From contig CM077649.1 in assembly GCA_039707465.1 (NCBI GenBank), positions 12,450,501-12,514,500 of the forward strand: 64,000 nucleotides of DNA, written 5' to 3'. The translations under genes were made by a program, and so were the position numbers. This stretch comes from Rhabdophis nuchalis. Lineage: Eukaryota; Chordata; Lepidosauria; Squamata; Natricidae. Shown piece after piece: positions 1 through 10,427 of the stretch (position 1 is the stretch's first letter; each line of letters begins with the position of its first letter). The notes under the pieces are model-generated. The model searched no databases. It saw only the letters and a program-made list of their open reading frames with translations, and was not told the origin of the DNA.

Positions 1-1042
1 GGGACCGAGACGAGTCCGAGTCGACCTCCATGGTAATAGACCTGCCATTTATAAAAAGGGACGTGGAAATGCGCCTACGGTCATCCGTCGGAAGCGGAAT
101 GGAGTCCTGGAGCTCCGTCGCGGCGAAACAGTCCGCCTCAGGCTGCGGCCTGCGGGACGAGCGGCGTTGACCGTAGTTCCGGGAAGGCGCAGATATTGTC
201 GCGTCATGAGCCGGCGGGGGGGCCAGGGCTGGAAGGTTGGCTCTGCAGATGCGGGCGATGTGGCCCTTGCTGTCGCATCTTTGGCAAATAGTAGCCCGAA
301 AGGGGCAGTCATTCCTCACATGGCCGCCACCGCACCCGATGCAAGTCGTGGGTGGCCGGCGAGATGGTTGGGCTCTGGCGCGGCTCCGGCCCGTAGCTTG
401 GACGCGCGCCACCTGGTCATAGGCCTCGAAGTCCTCCGACGGGTCGAGGGGGGCGTAGTCGTCGACCCGGCAGGCCCGCGGGGCGGGCAACGGTATTGCC
501 GGCTGGCCGGGGCCTAAATCAAAAGAAGCGGCCTCGGCCAACTCGGCGCCCCTGACCTCTTCCACAGCCTGCTCCAAGGTGATGTCCGAGCGGGCCATCA
601 GCCGACGCCTGAGCTTCACGTCCTTTAGCCCGCAGACGAATTGTTCGACCAACGATTCGTCGAGGTACGGAGCGGCGAATTCGCACAAGATGGCCGCGGT
701 TCTCAGGGCCTGCAGGAAATCCGCCGCTGACTGTATGGGCAGCTGGCGGCATTGCCGGAACGCAAACCGTCGAGAAATCCGCGAGGGTGCGGGGGCGAAG
801 TGGGCCTTCAAACAGGCCTGCAGCGTGTCCCATGCCAAGGTATGGACCGGTGCGAGCGCGGCAATATTCCGCGCTACGGCGAAAACTGTGCGACCTCCAC
901 AGCCCAGGAAGAGCCCCAGTCGACGCTCCGGGGTGAGTTCTCCGTGGTCGCCCGCGAGGAGGAAGCACTCGAATCGAGCGAGAATGGCTTTCCACGATTC
1001 TTGCGACGCGTCATAGGGGGCGAAAGGCGGCAAGGTGGCCAT
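1..1042 (-). CDS. Gag and start of protease of a Mag-like Gypsy element (partial)
   Basis: A frame of about 347 codons opens at the ATG at 1042-1040 (A at -3, G at +4) and stays open to the window edge. The start MATLPPFAPYD parallels the start of the 1461-residue polyprotein at 57020-61405. Around codons 215-255 there are two CCHC zinc knuckles (C-I-G-C...H...C, then C-Q-R-C...G-H...C), the usual RNA-binding end of gag. Just before the edge is the aspartic protease site, reading D-S-D where the family expects D-S-G; this single glycine-to-aspartate change would be expected to damage or abolish protease activity. Gag normally packages the element RNA in cytoplasmic particles. No stop or frameshift is seen in the visible part. 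Only the start of the protease is visible, so the state of pol is unknown. Confidence 0.8.
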   Translation of the reverse strand, partial: MATLPPFAPYDASQESWKAILARFECFLLAGDHGELTPERRLGLFLGCGGRTVFAVARNIAALAPVHTLAWDTLQACLKAHFAPAPSRISRRFAFRQCRQLPIQSAADFLQALRTAAILCEFAAPYLDESLVEQFVCGLKDVKLRRRLMARSDITLEQAVEEVRGAELAEAASFDLGPGQPAIPLPAPRACRVDDYAPLDPSEDFEAYDQVARVQATGRSRARAQPSRRPPTTCIGCGGGHVRNDCPFRATICQRCDSKGHIARICRANLPALAPPPAHDATISAPSRNYGQRRSSRRPQPEADCFAATELQDSIPLPTDDRRRISTSLFINGRSITMEVDSDSSRS

Positions 1043-1161
1043 TGTGCGCGGCGACAGGCCAGTAAGCTCGCTGGAGAAATAGCGAGGCCGGAGGATAGTC
1101 AGACAGAGAGACTCTTCAGTCCGCAGCGAGAAGAGCTTTGTTCCGTGTAATCAGTACCGGC

Positions 1162-1179
1162 CCCAGTCCTTCGTCGCCA
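1162..1179 (-). other. Primer-binding site, tRNA-Ser type
   Basis: One base inside the LTR the minus strand reads TGGCGACGAAGGACTGGG. Its first 9 bases match the complement of a tRNA-Ser 3' end including CCA, and they agree with the primer site of the complete element at 61479-61498. Confidence 0.65.
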
Positions 1180-1180
1180 A

Positions 1181-1437
1181 TGTTAGATTCTCTGCTGAGA
1201 GAGAGTGAGTCCAGACCGGTAAGGTTAAAAGCTCTTTATTCGAAACAGCAATGGTTGCTTATAAAAGTGACTAGTTAAAAAGGTGGGGGCCTTCTGCCCT
1301 ACAGCTCCTTTTATGGAGAGCTGCTAGGCAGCCGGCCAATCAGCGCGTCAGCCGCCCTCGGCCACAGCCAGCCGCACCTAAGCCAATCAAACGGCTGGCT
1401 GTTACCGGGGCTTTTTGAATGCCGTCAGGATGCAACA
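1181..1437 (-). repeat. 5' LTR of the Mag-like element (257 bp)
   Basis: It starts TGTTGCATCC and ends CTAACA on the minus strand, giving TG...CA ends. An AATAAA on the minus strand at 1240-1235 is followed by GAGC, a typical R/U5 arrangement, and a TATA-like TTTTATAAG lies upstream near 1267-1259. The outer end (1437) is set from the TG...CA rule because the partner LTR is not in the window. Confidence 0.7.
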
Positions 1438-1638
1438 GTGGGGATTAATATTCCCAAAGGGCACATGAGAAATTGAGACTGTTATGAAGAGCTGATACCC
1501 CTCCACTCTCCTGTTCCCCATGGTACCACAGGCCAGACAGGGGCAACCAAAGGGCTGGATGAGGCCTTTAGGCTGTAAAATGATCAGGTTTGATCCATAG
1601 TATGCCATCCACAGGAATACTGTATTTATTATAAATAA

Positions 1639-2590
1639 TCTATATAAATAAAAATGTAAGAAGAGTTTGTTCAAAACCGCTAATCTCCTTTTTTTTTTTT
1701 TTTTTTTAAAATATGGAACGCTTCACGAATTTGCGTGTCATCCTTGCGCAGGAGAACCTATACAAGATGTTCTACAGGTGGCATCTATCACCCTCAAGAA
1801 TCTCAAAAATGAGCAAGAACAAATCTCAAAAATGCTGGAAATGCCATCAGACGCCTGGTACTTACTACCATATGTGGTGGACTTGCTCGGAGGCCCAAAA
1901 TTATTGGAATATGATCCACACATGGTTGGGTAAAATAACAGGAAAACAAATAGATTTCAAACCCGAACTCTTCCTGCTTGGACTTAATTTAGAAACATTC
2001 GACAAAAATTTGAGATACCTAATTGTGAATATTTTGACAGCCGCTAGAATTGTCTTTGCTAAAAATTGGAGAAATGACAAATTACCATCAGAGCAAGAAA
2101 TTATCTATAAAATTATGGAATGTGCAGAGATGAATAAATTAACATTTGAAATTAGAGAACAAGACAATGAACAATTTTATGAAATTTGGAATAAATTTTA
2201 TCAATGGCTGGAAACAAGATAGTCAAATGAAGGTTGAGGTATAATAATTGTAATATATATAAATATATTTGAACTAAAATATGTGATTTGATATGATTAT
2301 GACTATGGAAGAGATGTACAGTATGTAACCAACTGACACATTTTCTACAATTTGTAATGGAAGATGGACTTTATGTTTTTTCGTTTTTTGTTATACTTAT
2401 TTGTGTTTGTTTAAAAATAAAAACAAAAATTGTTTAATAACAAAACCGCTAATCTCCGAAAGCACTGCACCGATCGCTTCCAAATTTTCACACAACGTTC
2501 CTTTCAAGTATGGCATCAATGATATATATATAGATTGTGTAGATGTCACACCTGTGCCAGGTACATACAATGTAAAAAATTGTTTAAAAG
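1639..2590 (+). mobile_element. Helitron-like 5' terminus, split by an L1 insertion
   Basis: The sequence starting TCTATATAAATAAAAATG after an A at 1638, followed by a 'caaaaccgctaatctcc' block and then 'gcactgcaccgatcgc' (interrupted by the L1 at 1689-2440), resembles the 5' end of vertebrate Helitrons as I remember them. The 3' end (hairpin plus CTRR) was not located, so the right boundary is approximate. This could be a different AT-rich repeat. Confidence 0.4.
1689..2440 (+). mobile_element. L1 LINE, 5'-truncated, ORF2 C-terminus and 3' UTR
   Basis: A frame at 1713-2222 (169 codons) matches the C-terminal region of L1 ORF2: NLYKMFYRWHL-type motif, a C-x2-C cluster (CWKC), then a conserved H-M-W-W-T-C segment and a helical tail. 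This domain lies beyond the reverse transcriptase and helps bind RNA and DNA during target-primed reverse transcription. The endonuclease and reverse transcriptase are absent. A 3' UTR of about 200 bp ends in an A-rich tail. The insertion is flanked by a perfect 17-bp duplication, CAAAACCGCTAATCTCC (1672-1688 and 2441-2457). A run of over 20 T directly at the 5' junction is unusual for a sense-strand copy. The 3' UTR differs from that of the otherwise similar L1 copy at 37434-38206. Confidence 0.85.
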
Positions 2591-2682
2591 GTAGGTAGAT
2601 GGATACAGAGAGAGCAGTGGGCCACAGGTATTATGTCATCCTTTATGACATAAAATACTGTTCATAAGATTCAAGGAGAAGT

Positions 2683-3090
2683 ACAGTAGGTAGGTAGGTA
2701 GGAAGCTATAGGAATAGAGAGAGGGAGGGAGAAATGCAGTAGGTAGGTAGGTAGGTGGATAGAGAGAGGGAGAAATACAGTAGGTAGATAGGTAGAGGGA
2801 GGGAGAGAGAGAAATAAGGTAGGTAGGTAGGTAGGTAGATAGGTAGGTAGGTAGGTAGGTGGATAGAGAGAGGGAGAAATATGGTAGGTAGGTAGGTAGG
2901 TAGAGGGATAGAGAGAGGAAGAAATACAGTAGGTAGATAGGCAGAGGGAGGGAGAGAGGGAAATATACGGTAGGTAGGTAGGTAGGTAGGTAGAGGGATA
3001 GAGACAGTGAGAAATACAGTAGGTAGATAGGTAGTTAGGTAGGTAGAGGGATAGAGATATAGAGGGAGAAATACAGTAGGTAGGTTGGGG
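2683..3090. repeat. Degenerate TAGG / GA-rich minisatellite
   Basis: Runs of GTAG/TAGG tetranucleotides alternate with 'gatagagagagggagaaata' blocks, giving higher-order units of very roughly 60-90 bp repeated several times. On the minus strand two frames stay open through the repeat, which I attribute to its low complexity and not to coding. Confidence 0.85.
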
Positions 3091-3384
3091 GGTATACGGT
3101 GGTTGTGTGTACATGTTTGTGTGTGCAGATGTAGATCTACACACAGATTGGTTGGCCATTTAACCAGACTGGGCCACAGCAACGCATGGCCGGGAACGGA
3201 TAATGGTTTCATAAGGAAGGACAAAGATAACACTACCCAACTTCTAAGCACCCTATAATCAAACTTTTCCTAGGAATTTGGGTTATTTAACATAAAGTTA
3301 AATAATTCTGTGTGTTGTGTATATTTTTCAACAAAATTTCTTTTTTTTAAAAATTACCTGTGTTCTGGTAGATTAATATGTAAT

Positions 3385-6283
3385 ATGGGCCTCGAGGGGG
3401 GTTTACCCCTCGTAGAAATATGCCCACAAGGCTACCGAGCCTTCCATCAGCCTAGGGCCCTGGGGAGGGGTGGGGGGGTGGCGATTATGATTAGGGAAGG
3501 TCTTCAGCCGAAGGAGACCACTGTCCCCCAGACGACTGGGTGCGAGTACCTCCTCGTGAAGTGGGGCCTAGGGAGACAGATGGGTGTGTTAGTTGTATAC
3601 CTGGCTCCTCGCTATACAACAACAGCCCTGCCCGAGCTCCTAGAGGTGATAGCCGAGGCGGCGGTGGAGACCCCCAGACTTTTGGTCATGGGGGACTTCA
3701 ACCTGCCGTCGGTAGGCGAAACCTCTGGTGTAGCTCGGGAGTTCATGGCTTCCATGACAGCCATGGACCTGACCCAGGTAGTTTTAGGCCCTACTCATGA
3801 GGGTGGACACACCCTGGATCTAATCTTCGTCTCGGGACAGTGGAGTCATGATTTGGGAACAGGGGATTTAGCCATCACACCCCTGTCATGGACAGATCAT
3901 GCTCGCCTTCGACTGGACTTTCCAATCGCCGCGGGGAGGCGGAGCCGACTACTCCTATATGGTTCCGCCCCAGGCTCCTGATGGACTGGGTAAGGTTCCA
4001 GAGGGAGCTTGGGCCAATACCTGTGGACTTGCCCCGTGACTTGACTGAGGACCTGGTGGCCGCATGGTTAAGTGCGGCCACGGGGGCCTTGGACCGAGTC
4101 GCGCCCTTGCAGCCTCTCTTGCGGCGATGAGTCACCCAGGCTCCTTGGTTCACTGAGGAGCTGAGGGAGATGAAACGCCACAAGAGACGCCTAGAGAGCA
4201 GATGGAGACCCTCTTGCTCCGAAGCCGACCGAACACTAGTGAGAATCCATATTAGGACTTACTTAGTGGCGATAAGAGTGGCCAAGCGTGAGTATTGTGC
4301 CACTCTTATTGCATCCGCAGATAACCGCCCTGCTGCCCTGTTTGGGGTGACCCGCTCCCTCCTTCACCAGAGGCTGTGGGAAGCCCCTCTGCAGGGACGA
4401 GCAGAGGAATTTGGGATTTATCTGCAGGACAAAATCACTCGGATTCGGAATGAGTTACCCTCCATCGAGAGTGGTCCAGCGAGATTGTCTGAGGTTGGTC
4501 TTGAGGCTCCATTCTGGGAGGAGTTTGACTTTGTCACTACCGAGGATATGGACAGCTTGTCAAAGAGACTTAAGGCCACCACATGTTTATTGGACCCGTG
4601 TCCCTCCTGGCTTGTATTGGCATCCTGGGAGACGACACGAGGCTGGCTCCAGGGCATTGTCAATGCATCTTTGAGTGAGGGGTCCCTGCCTGCCATCTTG
4701 AAAGAGGCGGTGGTAAGGCCCCTCCTCAAGAAGCCGTCCCTGGACCCAGCATTATTAGAGAACTTTCGTCCCGTCTCCAACCTTCACTTTCTAGCGAAGG
4801 TTGTTGAGAGTGTGGTGGCCCAACAGTTTCCACGACACCTGGAGTAAGTTGATTATCTAGACCCGCGCCAGTCCGGCTTCCGACCTGGTCACAGCACCGA
4901 GATGGCATTGGTCGCGTTGGTGGATGATCTCTGGAGGGCGCGGGATAGAGGACATTCCTCTATCCTAGTCCTGTTAGACCTCTCAGCGGCTTTTGATACC
5001 ATCGACCATGGTATCCTATTGCACCGACTGGGGGGGGGGGCTGGGAGGCACCATTTTGCGGTGGTTCTCGTCCTAACTCTCTGGTCGGTCGCAATATGTG
5101 TTGGCAGGGGGGCAGAGGTCAGCCTCGAGGCCCCTCGTATGTGGGGTCCTTCAGGGGTCGGTCCTCTTGCCCCTCCTATTCAACACATATATGAAGCCGC
5201 TGGGTGAGATCATCCGTGGTTTCGGGGTGGGATATCATCTGTACGCTGATGATACTCAGTTGTACATCTCCACCCCAGACCACCCCAACGATGCCGTTGA
5301 GGTGATGTCCCGGTGTTTGGAAGCCGTACGGATCTGGATGGGTAGTAACAAACTCAAGCTCAACCCATCCAAGACTGAGTGGCTGTGGTTTCCGGCACCC
5401 CGGTTCAGTCAGATTATTCCAACTCTGGCCATTGGGGGCGAAACACCGGCCCCCATGGAGAGGGCGCACAATTTGGGTGTCCTCCTGGATACCCGGCTGT
5501 CCATGGAGGACCATGTGGTGGCCATGGCCAGGGGGGCATTTCATCAGGTACACTTGATGCGCCAATTGCGCCCCTTATGGACCGGGCTGCCCTTCGCACA
5601 GTCACTCAGGCCCTCGTGACATCTCGACTGGACTACTGCAATGCTCTCTACATGGGGCTTCCCTTGAGGTGCACTCGAAAGCTACAGTTAGTGCAGAACG
5701 CAGCCGCGTGGGTGATTACAGGAGCCCCTAGATGCTCCCACATAACACCAATCCTGCGCGAGCTGCACTGGCTTCCTGTGGTCTTTCGGGTGCGCTTCAA
5801 GGTCTTGACGACCATCTTCAAAGCGCTCCATGGCTCGGGACCTAGTTATATGCAAGACCGTCTCCTGCCCCATACATCCCTTAGACCGATACGCTCCCAC
5901 AGAGAGGGCCTTCTCAGGGTGCCGTCGGCCGGACAATGCCGACTGGTGACACCCAGGGGAAGAGCCTTCTCTGTAGCGGGCCCTGCCCTGTGGAACGACC
6001 TACCCCCTGAACTCCGCACCATCACCGACCTCCGCCTCTTCTGCCAGTGTTTAAAAACACACTTATTTCATCAAGCCGGCCTAACATAGCCTCTACTGCG
6101 ACTAATTTTAGATAGTTTTAATTGGGGGATTTTAATTGGTTGTAGCGCAGGTTGCCATTTAATAGATTTTTAAATTTATATGTTTTTGTATTATTTTTGT
6201 ATGTTGTTTTTAAATTCCTGTGCGCCGCCCTGGGTCCTTTTGGAGAAGGGCGGGATATAAATTGAATTAAATAAATAAATAAA
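3385..6283 (+). mobile_element. L2-like LINE, 5'-truncated and broken endonuclease-RT copy
   Basis: Starts inside the APE-type endonuclease (GDFNLPSVG at about 3690-3720, T-D-H near 3893) and runs through the linker, the reverse transcriptase ([16 protein letters not shown] near 4974, YADDTQLYIS near 5240-5270) and the conserved C-terminal domain ([15 protein letters not shown] near 5765) to a 3' UTR ending with a hairpin (6224-6253) and an AATA-type tail. The frame is broken several times: near 3950, by a stop near 4128, by TAA near 4845, at a run of ten G around 5031-5040, and near 5600. It cannot encode a working protein. It belongs to the same family as the near-complete copy at 29927-33405. 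Confidence 0.9.
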
Positions 6284-6949
6284 CTGTTCCCTGCTGTCAT
6301 TACAGCTCCCCACTTTTGAGTTTAAAAGTAGTATTTAAAAGTAGCACATCTCCCAATATCTTTTAAAATTAAATACTAGAAGTTATCAAGCAATGCCTTA
6401 TCCTTATTACAAAAATGAATATAATTAAATGTGTGAACAAGTATATTAAAACTAAGGAAAAAGTTGCTTCACCTCTAGAAGTGGTGTTTTTTTTTAAGGT
6501 GACATTACATGCTTAATTTTCTAAACTAAAGCTTTGATAAAAAACCTACATTTAAAAAATATAGCATTAACTTTTTAGGAATCAACTTTCTGGGTTAACA
6601 ATTCTTAAAACAGAAGAGTGCATTGGTCTGCTGAAAGGCCAGATATCAAAGAATCCATTTCATTTGAGAGAAATGTTGCTTCACTCAAAATATAATATGT
6701 CAGTAAAATGTGAGTTCTGCCAGATAATGCAAATCAACCAACCTGAAAAAGTGCTTGTTTATTTATGTATTTATATTTTGTGTTTCTAGATCTCACCCAT
6801 CTCTCTCAAGGAGGGATTCTGGGTGGTGTACGAGGAATTGTATGATGCTTTTAATTAGAGTCCGTTACTTTGTTAAGTATGGCTTACATCATTTATCCTC
6901 ATTGCCTGCATCATGTTGCATCTTTTGCTTTCAGGACAGGAATGTCAAT
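6284..6949. other. Stretch without gene; one old LINE tail
   Basis: AT-rich unique sequence. A divergent minus-strand L2/CR1-type 3' tail can be made out at about 6757-6840 (TTTATTTATG start, then 'gggtggtgtac'). Nothing else was recognised. Confidence 0.45.
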
Positions 6950-7394
6950 TATTTTATTTTATTTTATTAAATTTATACCCCGCCCTTCTCCTAAAAAAGG
7001 ACCCAGGGCGGCGCACAGGCTTCATTAAAATCATACAAAAAATACAAAAATCCAAAATTATTAAAAACTTATTAAATATTCCCTGTGCTAAAATTAATAA
7101 AACTCTAAAATTTAAAAATTATCCCTATAAAAATTATCCCTATAAAAGTCAGAACGGGGGTTATGCTAGGCCGGCTTGTTGAAATAAATGGGTTTTAAGA
7201 CGTTGGCGGAAAAGGCGGAGGTCCACGATGGTGCATAGATCGGGGGGTAGGTCGTTCCAGAGGGCAGGGCCCGCCACAGAGAAGGCTCTTCCCCTGGGCA
7301 CCGCCAACCGGCATTGCCCAGCCGACGGTACCCTGAGAAGGCCCTCTCTGTGGGAGCGGATCGGTCGAAGGGATGTATGGGGCAGGAGGCGGTC
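6950..7394 (-). mobile_element. L2-like LINE, 3' fragment
   Basis: On the minus strand: end of the C-terminal domain (GRAFSVAGPALWNDLPP-type motif) followed by the 3' UTR, the 'gcgccgccctgggtcc' hairpin and an A-rich tail. It is truncated at 7394, inside the sequence that reads 'cgagaccgcctcctgcc' in other copies. Confidence 0.85.
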
Positions 7395-8050
7395 AAGAAC
7401 CTATTATTAGCTATCATCAAGCATTGGAAATGGTATATATGAAGCTATGATAAAAGTGGTAAAATGAAGCACTGAATTTACAATGCGGTGGTTGTAAGAA
7501 TCCTGACATTGACATGGGCAATCAACTGTTGAAAGTACGGTAGCTACATTGTAGTATGCAACAAAGATTCCTGTGTAGCTGTGGCAGGTTGAGTATCTAC
7601 GTAATTTCAGCCACATTCAGTCCACGGAAAGTGAGAACACAATGAACAACAAAGAAAAAAACCTAGCAGAGAAACTGAATATACAAGCCTCTGAGCTAAA
7701 GACATTATCTTGCATTGTTTCATTGTTGAAGGGAAATTATGGGCTTTGCTTTGCAATTCTCTGGTCCCTATAAGATTTGCTTTCCTTGAAAACAGAAAAA
7801 AATAACAAATATTAAAGTATGGCTGAGCAAACTATATTAAGCATGTAAATAGATGGTGCTCAAATACACCTTGCAGCTCTTCTTTTTGAAATATATTTTT
7901 AATAAACATGTTTATGTAACTCTTGGAGATGATATAAAATTTAACATTTGTTCACCCTATTCCATTCTGGCAATTCATTTGCAAAGAAAGAACGGATATT
8001 TGATTCTGAGGTAGTATGAGATCTGGAAAGCTGTCTAAGAAACAAGATTG
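7395..8050. other. Stretch without gene
   Basis: AT-rich unique DNA. No reading frame, repeat or RNA gene was recognised. Confidence 0.5.
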
Positions 8051-8058
8051 GGATAAAT

Positions 8059-8180
8059 CAGGGGTCTCCAACCTTTGCAACTTTAAGTCTGAAGGACTTC
8101 AGCTCCCAGACTTCTCCAGCCAGAGAATTCTGGGAGCTGAAGTCCTTCAGACTTAAAGTTGCAAAGGTTGGAGACCCCTG
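8059..8180. mobile_element. Palindromic hAT MITE, copy 1
   Basis: A 122-bp near-perfect palindrome with CAGGGGTCTCC ... GGAGACCCCTG ends. Target duplication GGATAAAT at 8051-8058 and 8181-8188, with central TA. Arm type 'aagtctgaaggacttcagc'. Confidence 0.9.
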
Positions 8181-8188
8181 GGATAAAT

Positions 8189-8701
8189 GAGGAAAACAAA
8201 ATTAAACAGAGCTCTGTGAAATCTTGGAGACACCATGAAAGAAAGAGGTGTAAGAGATGTACACAAAGCTATCTTAAGACCAGCTGCTAAGCAAGAACAA
8301 ATGAATTTTGAGTAGAAGACATTTCATTTCAAGTTACTTGCTGATTATTGTTACATGTAGTTGAGAGTGTTTCTAGAATTATAAAACAAGAAATATTGTT
8401 AGAAAAATTCCTGAAATAGTTAGAGCCAGAAAAAAGGAGAGATCAAAGTTCTAAAGCAAATATTTTGGAAAGATACAAGTTGGGATTTCCCTTATACCAG
8501 TTTCTTAGGCATAAATTTATTTGATCTTCCTCATTATGGTCATTGAACTGGTTTTAATGACTTTGCAACTGATCTTCAAAGCATATTTAATACACGGGAT
8601 GTCCAAAGTGCTTTCCCTTAGGTTATCCTGACAACCAGAAAATCCAAAACATCTCCAGGGAAAAAAATGTTCAGACTCAAACAGAAAGACAGGGAACATG
8701 G
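8189..8701. other. Stretch without gene
   Basis: Unique AT-rich sequence. Nothing was recognised. Confidence 0.5.
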
Positions 8702-8740
8702 CAGTGGTGGGTTTCAAATTTTTTTAGAACCTACTCTGTA

Positions 8741-9376
8741 ATGCTCTCTACATGGGGCTTCCCTTGAGGTGCACCCGAAAGCTGCAGCTAGTCCAGAACG
8801 CAGCCGCGCGGGTGATTATGGGAGCGCCTAGACACTCCCACATAACACCTATCCTGCGCGAGCTGCACTGGCTCCCTGTGGTCTTTCGGGTGCGCTTCAA
8901 GGTCTTGACGACCATCTTTAAAGCGCTCCATGGCTCGGGGCCTAGTTATATGCGAGACCGCCTCCTGCCCCATACATCCCTCAGACCGATACGCTCCCAC
9001 AGAGAGGGCCTCCTCAGGGTGCCGTCGGCTGGACAATGCCGACTGGCGACACCCAGGGGAAGAGCCTTCTCTGTGGCTGGGCCAGCCCTCTGGAATGAGC
9101 TACCCCCTGAACTCCGCACCATCTCTGACCTCCGCCTCTTCCGCAAGTGTCTGAAGACACATTTATTCCATCTAGCCGGCCTAGCGTAACCTCCTGTATT
9201 GACCATTAGACAGTTTTAAATTTGGGATTTTAATTCGGTTTTTAGCACAGGTTTTACTAGAATAAGTTTTTTAAATTTTATATGTTTTGTATGTATTTTA
9301 ACATTCCTGTGCGCCGCCCTGGGTCCGTTTGGAGAAGGGCGGGATATAAATTTAATAAAATAAAATAAAAATAAAA
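8741..9376 (+). mobile_element. L2-like LINE, 3' fragment nested in a MITE
   Basis: A frame at 8752-9189 (145 codons) covers the intact C-terminal domain of the LINE protein, from [19 protein letters not shown] to LKTHLFHLAGLA. The 3' UTR, hairpin (about 9314-9342) and A-rich tail follow. It is flanked by TCTGTA (8735-8740 and 9377-9382), the target duplication within the MITE, so the LINE arrived after the MITE. Confidence 0.9.
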
Positions 9377-9520
9377 TCTGTAGGTGTGGCCTATTTTGTG
9401 GGCTTGGCTTGGCAGTCATGTGACAGGGTGGGAGTGGCCACCTTTTAAAATGTGGTGAAACTCATTTAACAACGCTCTTGCTTAGCAACCAAAATTTTGG
9501 ACTCAATTGTGATGATAAAT

Positions 9521-9533
9521 TCTTTCTTTCTTC

Positions 9534-9584
<51 letters not shown>

Positions 9585-9650
9585 TCCTTCCTTCCTTCCT
9601 TTCCTTTCCTTTCCTTTCTGCCTTTCTGCCTTCCTTTCCTTCCTGTTGGG
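9521..9650 (+). repeat. (TTTC)n microsatellite
   Basis: Long TTTC run grading into CCTT and TTTCC variants, within the MITE at 8702-9773. The sister MITE copy has an independently sized run at 22259-22340. Confidence 0.95.
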
Positions 9651-9873
9651 TCACTGGCAGCGGCGGGCCAGATTTACTTCCAGATACACCAGTGGAACCC
9701 CCTCTCACCGGTTCTCTAAATTTCACCAACCGGCTCTCGCGAGTAGGTGCGAGCCTGCAGAAACCCACCACAGGAGTAGATGCTCTCGCTTTCTACTTCG
9801 CATGCCAGGAGCTGGTACGGGCAGTAGCCAAGGTCAACGGTCTTGCATACCATTCTTATGATGCTCCTGAAGA

Positions 9874-10035
9874 ATCAAGGAGAGAAGCAACTTAGGACTG
9901 GGGAGAAATTTTCTAACAATTAGAACAATTAGTCAGTGGAACAGAAGTTGCCTCCAGAAGTTGTGAATGCCCCAACACTGCAAGTCTTTAAGGAGATGTT
10001 GGATAGCCATTTGTCTGAAACAGTATAAGATGAAA
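9874..10035 (+). mobile_element. CR1 LINE, 3' fragment
   Basis: 'aaggagagaagcaactta' through 'gccatttgtctgaaa' matches the last codons of the CR1 ORF2 seen intact at 46490-47299 (RSNLELRR..., then FKKMLDSHLSE). No endonuclease or RT is present. Confidence 0.8.
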
Positions 10036-10233
10036 AATAAAGGACAAGCACATGTGTTGCATGAGTTGACGTGAAAGAGTAGAAAAGAAGCTGATCTTTT
10101 GGGGAAAGCCAGACCCCAGAATTTTCTCTAATCCAGTATTTCTCATCTTTAGCAACTTTATGATAGATGGATTTCAATACCCAGAATTCCCTAGCCAACT
10201 TCCATCCTACCTCAGACCTCCATCCATCTAATC

Positions 10234-10419
10234 CACGGGTTCCCAAACTTGGCAACTTTAAGACTTGTGGACTTCAACTCCCAGAATTCTCCAGCCAGCT
10301 GTGCTATTCATCTACTTGTGAACTTTAACTCCCAGAATTCTCCAGCCAGCATAGCTGGCTGGAGAATTCTGGGAGTTGAAGTCCACAAGTCTTAAAGTTG
10401 CCAAGTTTGGGAACCCCTG
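10234..10419. mobile_element. Palindromic hAT MITE, copy 2 (long form)
   Basis: Arms of the 'aagacttgtggacttcaac' type, CACGGGTTCCC ... GGGAACCCCTG ends. The left arm is partly duplicated, making it 186 bp. Target duplication ATCTAATC at 10226-10233 and 10420-10427 (central TA). A more diverged half-element precedes it at about 10138-10215. Confidence 0.85.
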
Positions 10420-10427
10420 ATCTAATC

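Larger units (their letters stand above)
1..1437 (-). mobile_element. Ty3/Gypsy (Mag-like) LTR retrotransposon, 5' part, cut by the window edge
   Basis: Read on the minus strand the order is LTR (1437-1181), one spacer base, a tRNA-type primer site (1179-1162), a short leader, then an open gag frame from 1042 to position 1. The rest of pol and the 3' LTR lie outside the window. Gag is recognisably related to the complete element at 56820-61787, but the LTR is a different sequence and shorter (257 against 288 bp), so this is a separate family of the same lineage. The coding part is GC-rich against AT-rich flanks. Confidence 0.85.
8702..9773 (+). mobile_element. hAT-type MITE (CAGTGGTGGGTTT ends), interrupted by an L2-like LINE
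   Basis: Same family as the complete copy at 22072-22473. It begins CAGTGGTGGGTTTC at 8702 and ends AAACCCACCACAG at 9773. The L2-like fragment 8741-9376 splits it, and a TTTC microsatellite (9521-9650) expands its middle. Flanking 8-mers (GAACATGG left, GAGTAGAT right) no longer match, so the target duplication is lost. Confidence 0.8.

Noticed and set aside
519..995. 158-codon minus-strand frame overlapping gag
   Set aside because: A shadow of the real gag frame, which has zinc knuckles and matches the complete element; this one has no motif.
2671..3251. Two long minus-strand open frames rich in Leu-Pro-Thr-Tyr
   Set aside because: Both are produced by the TAGG/GA minisatellite, where several frames stay open because of low complexity. 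No domain or start context.
9478..9895. Ser/Phe/Leu-rich and Lys/Glu-rich open frames on both strands
   Set aside because: Translations of the TTTC microsatellite inside a MITE; the same happens at 22190-22613.
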